In this document: positions 12,640-25,500 of the stretch, piece by piece
How positions within the stretch are numbered: the first letter of the stretch is position 1
Layout of the letters: every line of letters starts with the position of its first letter
NCBI GenBank assembly: GCA_022266195.1
Contig: WHVY01000002.1
Span: forward strand, 10,307,001 to 10,371,000
Source of the DNA: Tetranychus cinnabarinus
Taxonomy: Eukaryota; Arthropoda; Arachnida; Trombidiformes; Tetranychidae
Length of the DNA: 64,000 nucleotides
Direction of reading: 5' to 3'
Made by a program: the position numbers and the translations under genes
Notes under the pieces: generated by a model
Seen by the model: the letters and a program-made list of their open reading frames with translations, nothing else
What the model was told of the DNA's origin: nothing
Databases searched by the model: none

Positions 12640-13306
12640 CTCATCCTGAAACTTGTACATCATCTTTTTACCTTGTTCATCGTTATTAATCACAACCAGT
12701 AATCGTTAATCCAATTAACAAGAATGTTATAATCAAACAAAACCAAAGAAAAAGATCAATCATGATTTTAATTGCAACCATTTTTCCTCATATTAATAGC
12801 AACATTTTAATGGCAACATCAAACACCAAACAGTAACAACACACAAACTTGTCTCAACACTGAAACGTTTGTTGAAAGCAATCAAATTATCATTTAATAG
12901 CCATTAAATCACCAACAAGATCAACCTGTGAATAACAATTTCCACCTAATTTGTTGATTCCAACAGCAATCAGTGAAAAAAGTAACCCAAAAAGAAACCA
13001 AAATCTGTTTCTAAGAGCAAAAAGAAATAAAAAAACAAAATCAACCAAAAAGAGTAACACCAAAAACTAAACCCAAAGTGAATGAGACACAAAAAAAGGT
13101 CGAAAGGAAACTGGAAAAATTATGTGATTTGATTATTAATCAGTTGTAATGAACCATTTGATTGGAATCACTGTGACCCATTAATTGTTGATCATCGTAC
13201 ACTTGAAATCCAATCCATTTCCACTTGTTACCATTTAAATTTTCATCTCAAGTGTATTACAATTGCCACCATCACTAGCATCAATTTCCTAGCCAAGATC
13301 TTCATC

Positions 13307-13573
13307 ATGCAACGTAGTTTGCGTATGAATGATCTTCAGCTATTTGCTTTAGCTGATAAGGCCCTACACGATAACAGTAAAAAAGGTTACCTGTTCAAGC
13401 GGACAACCGAAGGTTCAAAATGGCAACTTCGCTGGTTCGTCTTATATCAAAACCTATTCTTTTACTACGACAGTGAAAGCTCGGGTAAACCTTGTGGATT
13501 AATTTTCCTTGAAGGATCTTATTGTTCAAAGGCTATTCAAACTGGATCAAGTAAAAACTCAACCCATTTACAG
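13307..13573 (+). CDS. RasGRF: RasGRF exon 1 (PH1, first half)
   Basis: Residues 1-89. The start MQRSLRMNDLQL parallels MQKGIRLND of vertebrate RasGRF1, and KKGYLFKRTTEGSKWQLRWF is the beginning of the N-terminal PH domain. Ends CAG|GTAAAC, phase 0. A second in-frame ATG lies at codon 7, but the first fits the family better. Confidence 0.93.
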
Positions 13574-16500
13574 GTAAACCCTGAAAATTTTAAATGAACA
13601 TTTTTCTCTCTTTTCCCTTTCTTCTTCTCTCGGCACATTCACAGACAATTAATAATAATGATAATGGTTAATAAATTATTTACAATCATTAAATCTTTAT
13701 TAATGTTTTTGCACATCTTTCATCGCTTGTAAAACCAAAGGGAAAACATTGAAAGAGCAACTTTTTTTTCTTCCATTGCAAACTATTATCTTTTATGGAG
13801 TGATGATGATAAATTGATTTAGATGGTAACAGGGAGTGAAAATTATTTTTACTTTTCATCTGTTATTACCTTTACCAAATCATCATTATTTATTTCACAT
13901 CAGCAAGAATATTTAATATCAATTGTTGTCTTTTAATAGACTTTCTTTTACTGTCATTTTGTTGCTTTTTCCAGTTAATCTTCCATGCGAAATGAAAACT
14001 CTCATTTGATTGAATTTTGATTGAGTTGTTAAAGGGATGAAAGAAGTAAAAAGATTTGATTGGAAAGAAAAGAAATGAAAAAATAAACAAAATGTGAAAT
14101 GATAATTGGCAATGAAATGTGTTGGAATCAAGAATTCAAAGGATGAAACATTTTCTTCCTCTTCACTGGAAAACAATTGCAAGACTGGAATTCAAACCAT
14201 TTTCATGGGAAGAGATAAAAGGCTGATGAAAGTGAACATTGAAGAAGGGAAAAAAATTTACGTGAAAAAATGGCTTCACTTAATGCAATGTAATGGGCAA
14301 AGAGTAAGCTTGTTAGGTTAAAAAATTAATGCACTTTGCCTATGACTTGCGGCCTAAATTGACTAATTGAAAGCAAAGGTTGATGTGAAGATGAGGATTA
14401 TGTTGGATGATAATGAGGAAAAGTGTTGTTTTAAAGGTTCAACATTTGAAAATTGGATTGAATTTCCATTGATGATAAGTAATGTATTTAAATTTGTTGC
14501 CTGCAACATCTAATGCTATTACCTTTTTGGATAATATTGTTGGCAAGGAAAAGGTGAAAATGGTGCGAAATGTGATTGATAGTAAAGCCTGTGTTGGTTA
14601 GTTTGCTACCTTCAATCTTGAGGAAGGAATGAGGATGAAAAAATTGTGATATTGAACAGAAATGAAATTGAGAAGAGAATTGGTAAAAGTAATTGAAAAA
14701 GATTGAAGTAATACAAATCAAAATAAGTGTACAAATGATTCTCAACTCATCCAATTACTGTTCAACCTTTTCCCATGTTTACTCTGCCTTTTTAATTCAC
14801 TTTCATCTTCATATTTATGATGGTTAACAGGGAAAATAAACCATTTATATTGACATTTTGGGTTATTAATTAACTAAGTATCATTAATGGTTACGAGTCT
14901 GTTTTGTATTGTCTGTCGCTTTTATTTAATTGCAAGTTTTCACTATTTTAATGTCTAAATGGATGAGACCATTAGTAACTTGGATCTTTGATTTATCGAT
15001 TAAAAACAGTTAATTGGATAATTTATCCGAGTTTTCATCTTTTTGCTGTTCATGGTAATTTGAAACACTTTTTGCCTTTTGTCTTTGCGAGATCAAAGGT
15101 GATCATTCCAAGTTCAATTGAAAATTCAATGATTTGATACATTTCCATTTGATAACATCTAATTAATTCTGAACCAAATGTTGATCGAAGGTTTTTTTTG
15201 TTAATTTTGTCAGATTATCTGATTAGATTAGATTAACTTTTTTCATCTCACATTAATCTTCTTAGCCTGGAATATTTTGCCAAACCCAAAGGCTGTGGTC
15301 TCGAAACAATGAGCATAAGTATCAGATGGAGTTATTAGATGATAATTTTGGGTTTAATTTCACATCTAAAAACTTTAATCATAGGTTAAGTCAAAGTTGA
15401 TTCATTTAACCTGATGTACAGGCTTACAGTCTAATCGAAGTACAATCTTTACCTTTTCAATTAATCTGTTTTGTCAGATGAAAAGGTCCTGACAGATTAA
15501 ACTACTGTTGATCCAAAGTTAATCTGTTCAAAGTCAACTGGAAAAGTCCTTTTGTTCATTTCATTCTCTCATTGCTCTCTTATTGCGATTAAAATTGTTT
15601 TTCAATTTTTTCATAAGCGAGTTGAAATACGTAGAGTTAGTCAATAACATTTTTTACGACCGATTTATCATGTTTGACATCCGTACGAAATGAACTAGCA
15701 TTAGACGGTATTCATTGGAAATATCCAGAGCTTTCTCGAAATTTTCTTAAGAAATCATAATCAGGCAGATCGGAGTAGAACTGAATGGGAATTTTAAAGC
15801 ATTGCATTTCGGGAAAACTTTTTGTTGAAAAAAATTGTAATTTATTGTTGAATATGGAGTAAATTCAAAATTTGGGTTCCAAATTTTGACCTCAAATTTT
15901 GAAGTTCCCTGTTATCAATTTGTTTGAATTTTTCTTAATTCATATATTCAAAACAAAATAGTGAATTGCTTTCCATGGCTTGGTTTTTAGTGATTTTACA
16001 CTCTGCAATTAACAATAAAAGGATCTTATTATTTGACTTTCTTTATTTGCAATCCTGATCTATTTCAATGTGAATTGATGGCAAAATAAAGAAAATGAAA
16101 CTGACGAAATTTTAGTTTTTATTTGTCAGTAACTTGGCAAGACTTTTTTAGCACCACGAGACTGAATTTTTCCATTTTGATGCTGTTCTTTATTGACAAC
16201 TTTGAATATTTCCAGTCTGCATTGCATCGTACTCACAATTTTAGTGAAAAGATCAGTTATGATCGGCATCCTCTTGTTGGATATGAATAATGCATAAACC
16301 TTTTTGACATAAAATCAGTGCAAAGTAAGTCACCATTTAATCTGTAAAAAGTGACCTCTCATCAATCAATAATCAGATCTGAATCAGAAACGAGAGATTA
16401 GCTAAAGATGCGTTCAATACTTTTATCAAAAGCAACTAAAGGTGAAGATTGTATCAAGACTAGAAACTGATAAGACATAAAGCGAATAAAATCTGGTTCT

Positions 16501-19500
16501 AATAAAGAGTAAATTGACGATTAATCAATTATTCATCCAATCCAAATCTCGATATCAATCACAGAAATATCATAAGAATTGATAATTTAAAGTGAAACTC
16601 CCTTCAAAGCTGGGAGTTGTGAGGCACAAAATGGACTTTCAATAACTTGAATCTTTTCATTGCAAGAGTTGATCAATTAGCAGGTTAAAACATGAACTTT
16701 AAATCTACAGAATCAATGACGATTTTGACTGGAAAAGCAATGAAATTTTTCATTTTACTCTGAATTGTTTCCAAATGATTGACAAGTGACACAGGGATTG
16801 GCAAGGTTAATAGCAAAGGAAATAATATTAATGTCAAAGTTGATTCGATTTGAGTAAACATTTCATTTGAATAACATTTAAAATGGACATTTATTGTTGA
16901 TCAACTTTTAATTGAATGGGCGAGAAAGAAATTGACTTTTAAATATTCAGTTTCAACTTTCAAGCAAAATCCATTAAAGGAACAGTAAATATCGAGTTTA
17001 AACCGATAATGAAATGGACACAATTACAGGATTGTTTGATCAAGTAAACACTAGGAATTCAAACAGAAGAAGAAAATTAAACCCAAATGATTCCATTTAA
17101 ATGATAGTTAATGTAACCCTATCAACAGATCAATTTTAATCCAGATCAATTACGGCCAAATTGACATTATAAATTAACTTGTTCAGTAAAAAACATTTTA
17201 AGGGTCAATTACATTTGACATGAAATTTAAGTTTCAAGACAAAAAAAGGAGAAAAGAGTGAAAAGAAGAAAAAAAATAATCTCTTTTTATTGAACTTTTT
17301 TCCTTTTCTTTTTTGTTCTAATCTTTTTTCACTTTTCCTCTTTTCATCTTTCATTCCTTTGATACACCATGAGAATCAGAATGAAGATGATACTCAATGG
17401 TTTGCTAAATGACAAAACCTTAACAGCATTTCAAAAGTGATTCCGAGCATCGTCACAACATTCACATTTTCAATTCCCAAACATTTTCAAAGTAAATCTT
17501 GATTGATGCTGTTTCACAGTCAAATTGAGTCAACTTTTGTTTCGTTTAATCTTGAGAATGATAATAATCATGATAATAGTGATGATCCTTTCCTTGTGAT
17601 ATCCAAACAACATCTGGTGCAACATGAGACAGTGAACAACATGAAGTAATAATGAACCCATTCTTGAAGAGTGTATCATTAATATTTCATTGTTAATCTG
17701 AGTAAGCTTTTTCTTGTTTTCCTTTCCATTTCTCTTTTGGCCTTTTTGTTTTTTTTACCTCGAAAAAGGTACAACAAAGATTATCGAAAAAATGGCCAGA
17801 AAAATGTACAGAATAAATTGTCGATTCATCGATATATAATGGTTGCAGGTTACAACAATGGCTAACAGTGTTAATGGTAAACATTGATTCCTAATAACAA
17901 AATGGTTCAATCATTTGATTTCACCTTTTTTTGTATTATTGACAGTTTTTCATTAATGATGGAAACAAGTGTCAAAACTGTGAACAATCAACTTTAACTA
18001 TTCATTTCACTGGTCATTTGCATATTGATTTAATGAATGTTTTCCCAACCAATAGATACATTTGTTACTCTTGATATTAAATACAATGTGAACCAATTTC
18101 ATGGTCATTATTACAATTAAACAACAAAAGCGTTTTTAGATTGATTTTGGGCTGAGAGTTGCTTTTGATGAAATGTTAGTCAGACAACGAAATGAGAGCA
18201 ATCAATTTTTAAGTAAAACCAATTTTCTCTCCTTAATCAATTACTTAATTAAAACGAAGATTCAATTGTTTTCCTTTTCCTCTTTAATTGCTTCTTTAGA
18301 TTTACGTTGAGTTACCAGTTTGGTTGAGTTTTGGTTAAGGGCTTTTGTCTTGTGTGTTGGGTTGAGTTGTGCATCTTTAACCAGAAAATTGTTGTTATCA
18401 TTCGTCTATCTGTTTATTGAAATGTAACTTGAATTGAATAGCAACCAATTCTGTTTAATGTTTCAGTCTCTTAATCTGATGAAATCTGGGAAACTCTCAA
18501 ATTAATCAGTTTTGTTACATGTTTTTGTCAGTTTCTTGAACAATACCAGTTACAGTAATAATGCAAAATAACTTTGCTTATTTAGGTTGAAATGTGAACA
18601 CGTCTCAGCCTGTGAAAGTAGACATTAAAGTGCCTTGTTTTCCCATTCAACCGAGACAGTTATTGTATCTGGTTGGGCCTCAACCTTGTCTAACTTTAAT
18701 AAGGCTGTCTGTCTGTCAAAAGCTAAACTGTAATTTTCGATGGAATCAAATTTTAGTACAATAAAATGTCTAATCTACGAAAATCTTAGTAACCTTCACT
18801 TTTGCCATCCAGAAGTTACTATTGAAAATTGGGTTGATCAATAATGAATGTTCCCATACAAATTTGATCGGAAAGCTCAGCTAATTTGTGTTATTTCTTT
18901 TTTCTCATGGAAGATGCCAAAATTTATTCCCTGTAAAACAATATCAAAGCTGAAATTATTGAATTAACCGAAAAGATAGTGAAGAGAAGCTGAAATTTCT
19001 TGAAAAACAATTTATAGTCAATGAGCCGAGTTATGGTCAAGGGAAAGTGTACGAAATGGAAGCTGAAATGTTGAGCTTTTATTGTAAATTTTGTTGCAAC
19101 AATAATTTTCACATTTTCACTGGATTCGTTTAAGCTTTTAACCCTTGAAACTGACATTTATCTGGTTCCGAGTTATTGACAAAGTTTAAGATTAAATTTA
19201 ATTTATTATCATCAAATTATAAGAGCTCTACTGGGATGAAGAATGGATATATTCTGATAATGTGGAGATACAATAAACACTATTAATCAATTTGAAGGTG
19301 ATTTAGTTTTATTCAAGTCGAGTAATTTCTGAGAACACAATAAATAGTGATTAAACAGGGAGAAGCGACTCAGTAATCAAACAATTTGAGGAGGAAGAAG
19401 GAAAAGAGGAACCATTTGAAAACATATGCTCTTCAAGTTAATTAAAAATGTTAATTACAACTGAGAAGACCAAAGATAATCAACATTTTTCAACATCTAT

Positions 19501-22500
19501 TACTTGACCAATATTGAGCAACTTAAACCCGATCAGCAATTCAATTATAATATTTTAGATTCCAAGCAAAACATTACACAAAAAAATCTGGTGCAAAACC
19601 CAAAAATGAAAGTCCAACAAGCTAACCTGAAACATCAACTCAATATCCATTCACTTTTTAATCTTAGGTTACATTACAAGTGACAACTAAATCTACTGGA
19701 AATTGTGTTTCTTTGATTAATTGTAATTAACACTTTGAGCCTGATTCAAGTGAATTTCATCTTTTTCAAGTCTCTTCTAATCCAATGATGATTACAGTAA
19801 ATCTTGTCTTTTGTCTTTCATTATCTTACCCTTGATCCCATTAATTATCATTTCAATTGAGATCAATTAGTATTAATTTTGGGATTGTCACTAATCGCAA
19901 CATTTGTCTGTCCAATGTTTAACCTTTTTCACTTCTTTACAAACCAAAAAAACAAATGGAAAGGTTAACATTGACAAAACTCGTTGACAATGGTCATTAC
20001 TGATTCCATGAGAATGGTTACAATTAAAGGAATTAATGTAATGGATCGTTTAAAGCAACAACAAAAGTATAACAATCAAGTTGCACACAATGGCAATAAT
20101 AATGTTAATAATATGCACATATTATTACATTGAGAAAACATTTTATCAGTTGAACATTTTGCATCCCTTCCAATTGAATAGTCTTGTCAAAACTCCCTGT
20201 TGGTTACCTGCTCGTCATTATCATTGTCTTTGTTATTAACTTTTCACTTCTTTCTCTCATTTTGCTTATTCCCTGATTTGACCAGAATTGACCAGAGAAA
20301 ACCTTCTTGCCAGAAAAAAAACCCATTTTCACCTTGATCACTCTCAATGTTATCCTTTTCAGCTTGTTTTTGTTCAACCTCATCAAAATGAATAGGAAAT
20401 GTTTCCAAGTTTTTAATATGTAAACTCAAAATTAAAGTGTAAATGTAAAGAAGGAAAAAGATGATGAACATGGTGAATAGGAAGAGAAGAGGTTGCAAGG
20501 TTTTTCCCTTCAATTCATCAGAAATCATGTTCTTCCGATTAATATATTACAATATTGATTCACCAGCTTGCAAGTGAATTGAAACAGCAAAAAGGCTTCA
20601 TTTTTTCGTCTATTATTGTTTGCTTACTCTTTAATATTTTCACACTTGTTCAATAGCCAATATGTAAATCAAACATTAACTTGAGCATAATTTTTAATGG
20701 CAAAACAATCGATATTTTGCGTGAAGAAGTGAATCCAAAATGAAATGCATTTTTTAAAGGAAAGCAACTTTTCAATTTCAAAGCAAATGGTTAACAGTTA
20801 ATAACCAATTGTCTAAAATGATTGTAAATCTATTGATTAATCATCTTTGTGAATCAAAGCTGACAATTGTAAATCATTTTGTGAACAACAATCGCATTAA
20901 ATCGATATGTTGCATTGAAACAATTTTGACAATCAATGAAACCATCAATATGAATGGACTTTTTGCTTGACTCTGCTTTTGCCTCTTAAATTTTTCCTGG
21001 TTACTTCTTATTCAATTTTGCTGGTTATCAAAGTGATAAATGTTTCCAATGAAACAATTGATGATATTGGGTTGACAATAGAATGTTCAATAACAATGGA
21101 AACATGATGATTTAAGGTGAATAAAAGGAAACAGGAAAATGATACAGAATACAAAATTAGAGTTATAAATAGGGTCAGGAAAGGTAAAGAGATGAGAAAA
21201 GATTGTAAGGTTAAATTAAATGTGATTACAATTGTTGTCAAGTTTTCACTTTGAAATGTTGCTTTCTGTATTACATTGAAACTGTGAAAGTGAAAAGACA
21301 AGAAGTGCGGAAAAAAGCAGCAACAATTGAATCAATTTTGTTAACCCTTTTCATGTCAACCTTGCAGGTTGAGAAAAGAAGAGGAAATTTCTCAGATAAA
21401 CTTTCAGCTTTTACAGGAAGATTTGCAAAAGAATTGACAGAAAGAGAAAAAGTTTGTCTTCTTGTTTGACAAAAGGTAAAACCTTATTACCAAAGGGACA
21501 TTGAGTTGACATTTTTTTTTCTTCTTATCCTTATTCTTTCATTTCGAACACCATGAAAATGAGAAAATTTTCACCCAACAAGAAGTAAGGCGACATTTTA
21601 CATAAACTTGTTCAACAGACAGCCTTTCCAAGTCTCGTTCAGATTGAGATCAATCAGGAAATGGGAATGTTTACAGAAAAGTCAACAAGTAAATAAAGTG
21701 AGAAAACTGATTATATTCTGTGTTCTCTTTTTTCTTCTTCTTCTTCTTTTTCATGGTAATATTATTCATCAAAGCGATTTCCCTTTAATAAGAGAAGATA
21801 AACTCAAGATAACTAAAGGTTTAGATAAAGGAGAGAAAAGGTAAATCTTCTGATGAAACTTGGAAATTATTACATCGAAATGAAATTATCTTTAATCAAA
21901 TTTGGATATGAAAAGAACGCTGATTCCCAACTCCAATTACTGGCTCACTTTTTAATCTATTTACAGTGACTTTGACCAGCATTTTACTTTCTCTTTGTCA
22001 TCATGAAAACTACAATCCTAATCATCAACTAACCTTGTCACATTATTCAATTTCTCGATAATCGATCTGAACTTTACCTTGTTGACCATACTGCAACTTG
22101 AAACATTAGTTTTTTGCTATCAAGTGAAGTAAATTGGTCAAAACTGTCGATTTGCATGAAACGTCAACTAGGAAAAGTTAAATTTCCATTCACTCCATTC
22201 CAAGTCTTGACTTTCATGTAATCAATTCTGTGATGTTTCACTGATTCATCTGTAAATCCATGATCTAATAATGATGGTTAATGTTGAGTGTAAATTCAAA
22301 TCTTTATTGATCTTCACAGAAAATCTTTATTGATATTGAATCAATGTACACAGTAAACTCAAGATTGAAAGGCTGATATAAATTTATATCTTTTAATGAA
22401 TATCTGGCAAAGAAATTATTTCATCAGAAGAGCCCTGAAACTTCTTCAATAATTCAACTATTGATATATTCTGAACTCTTTAACTCAAATGATGAGAAAT

Positions 22501-25500
22501 TGAAAGAAATCTCAAGAATTGAACATAAAATTGTTGAGACTGGCAGATTAATACTTCAACTCCTCCAACCATGAGCAGAATTGCATGGTAGATAGAATTT
22601 TAAGAATGCTCTTCAGAAATTCTTTTAATTCAATTTTAATTATAATTTCCTTTACTTGCGGATATTTTGTTCATCATTCATCGTTTAAACAAGTTAAGTA
22701 GTCATAACACTTGACGTTCACATTCAGTCTGATGTTAAGCACGAAGTTTTTGTCAACTCAACAGGAAAACGAAGTGACGACGAAAAACGAAAACAAATAT
22801 AAAATTGACTTTTTCTTTGAAATTCTGTGACAATCATGGAGTTATGATGGATAATAACCAGCGAATTGATTAAAGACGTTTTTCTCGGAAAATTTTCTTG
22901 CAAATTGAAAAGTCTGTGCAACAGTTGGATATAAAATGTTTGGCAGAATTTCGCAGTTGAATTCGATTTCAATTTTCGATTCGTTGGTTCCCATTTCGGT
23001 CAGTAAAAGGACAAAAGTCGAGCGAAAATGTTGTCTATTCAGAAATTTGATCTTTGTCAGACTTTTCGAAATTCCTCTCAAAGTTTAACTCGAGAAATCA
23101 GTAAAATTAATTTTGTTGAAATTTGTAGCATTCTGGCATTTTGACAGGCTGGATCCTTGGAGTAAAACTTATCAACGATCAAGTGCAACATGAGAAAAGT
23201 TGAATTGCATTGCTTGATATTATTTTTTTCGAGTTTCACATTTTTTACTTCTTTTTCACTCGTTCAGTAAACAGCACAGTCAACATTATTTAAAGACAAG
23301 GTAACCAAACAAGGGCCAAATGTAGAGAAAAAATTTACCAAAAAAAAACTTTTCTGTTGACTTGCTCTTAACCACTTGAGGATACATTTTGGTCTGGGTC
23401 AGATCCTGTTATCAATCAGAAAGCAACAAAAAGAAACACAAAATAGATCAACTTTGATAGTCAACTTTCATCTTAATCAGAAAACTGGAAACAAAAGAGT
23501 CAACAATGGAAATCAATAGGCACCAGTGAGAGTAGAAAGGTTGAGAAAACGTTTCAACTTGAGGTTCATCAGAGGTTCAAGTGATGGATACAAAATTGTA
23601 GTTTCATTAGCTAATAACATTTTTGCATCCATCAATTTGATGTACACTTTTTGTCTTGGATAAAGTTTAATGTTCATCTAAATTGAGACGAAAAAAGATT
23701 TAATTCTTTGTACCTTAAATGGTTGAAATATTTTCCATTTTTTCAAGTTCCAACGATTTCGCTTCATTTTTCCATCATTCCATAAATGCAATCAAAGTAA
23801 TTAGATGTTGACTTAATTTTTAATTTGTAATGAAACGGAAATTAGTTATTAAACTATCAACAGTTTACAGTTTAAATTGTCAAGAGTTTAATTTTTCCAC
23901 TTCTTTTTGCTCTTGATTGTAAATTTACTTTGACTTTTTTTCAAATTCCTAGTTATTCCTGCTATTCCAGGTTCACCTTGTATTACCAATTAATTTGTTG
24001 ATTAACTTAGTTTCCAAATTAATTCAAGAAATGATTAATCATTGACTGATGCTGTTTGGAATCAACAAGTGCTCAGAATTGAGTTGACTCTTGCAATGGT
24101 AAAGTTAATGAAAGTTATGCTTTTTACCTTTTCTCATTATCATTGGTTCTAATTATTGCAAGAAAGTTACTATCATTTGCTAAATGTTTAACCATTACAT
24201 AACTAAATGAGTTGACGAGTAAATAAGTAATAAAAATAATAATCATGATAATGACTGAATGCTTTTCATGGGTTTCACTTTTTTTCTTACCTTTCAATGG
24301 ATTTTGTTTTCATCTTTTTTTCCATGTAAAAGTTAATCAAAAAGATTTCTGATGAAAGTATGTTAAAAAAGACAAGATGATGAGTAGGAAATAAATTAAA
24401 AATGATGAGATTACCTTGTTTAATTGCATTCAGGTTCATGTTTAGAGTATGGAAAGAGAATAGAAGGTAAAAATATTGTCAACCTTTTTGGTTACCTTTT
24501 GTCAGTGTAAATGAATTTACCAGCCTTCATTTCAACTCTGTCAACACTGTCATTTTAAATGTTAATTGTAAATATTTTTACCGATTAATAGGCTTTTGAA
24601 AGTCAAGTTGACTTTTGATAAATCAATATTTATCATAGTTTATCTGATCGTGCATCAAGAGTTGTCGTGACAGTAATAATGCAAAGTAACCTGATGCGCA
24701 ATTTTCAAGTTTAATCAGAAAGGCTGGTGACTAAAATTTACGTTCTACTATCTGAGAAGGGTAGCACGTGAGTTGAAATACTCAAATGAGTAAACATTCA
24801 AATTAAAATATGAACTCAAAAGAAGGCAAAAATTTTATTTTAAGAGAAATAGAATCGATTACGTGGAATTCGTATTTTTTAGATTCGTTGGCATTCGTTA
24901 GAATGGAGGTACACTTTGCAAATAATTAAAACAATAAGTTCAAGTGAATTTCTATTTCTATTATATTTTCTATTTCTTCTTTTTCCTATGATGTTTTTGA
25001 AGAGCCGAACTGAAATCAAATTTTCAATATATCAATAACTAGTTCTACAGCAGTAGTACACTGTGATGCATGGCATTAAGGACACTGGTTAATTCTGGTT
25101 TATTAATGATAACTAATGATAATTAGTTGTTTTTTTTAGCAATTTTATGTTGCTTTAGTTATAAAATGTTATTGTACTGAGTACAAAACCAAATCGGTTG
25201 GTTAGTTTGAATTTAATTTAAATAATCAAAATTTATTATCACAGATCTTGTTATCTGTCGGACAGATCGGTATTAAGGACATTCGACAATTTGACTAATT
25301 TAGAGCTAATAATGAGTGCTAGCAGCATTTTTCGCAATAACCTCAACTAACCTATCCTTCATTGACATTATATTAGTTTGAATCATTGATTGATCGATTC
25401 GATGCCACTCATGAACGATCGACTGTTTGAGTTCGTCGATTGAATTATACTGACGGCCTTTACCATAGATCTTTCGAGCTAAAATGGACCAAACATTTTC

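Larger units (their letters stand above)
11356..13306. other. Intergenic region and probable RasGRF promoter / 5' UTR
   Basis: No protein gene recognised. Pyrimidine-rich stretches with CAT/CTT repeats run through about 11888-11976 and 12320-12600. The part from about 12660 to 13306 is A-rich and lacks a long ORF, compatible with the RasGRF leader. Confidence 0.55.

Noticed and set aside
15866..15904. Three clustered CAAATTTTG-type motifs
   Set aside because: Short A+T-rich near-palindromes are expected often in this base composition.
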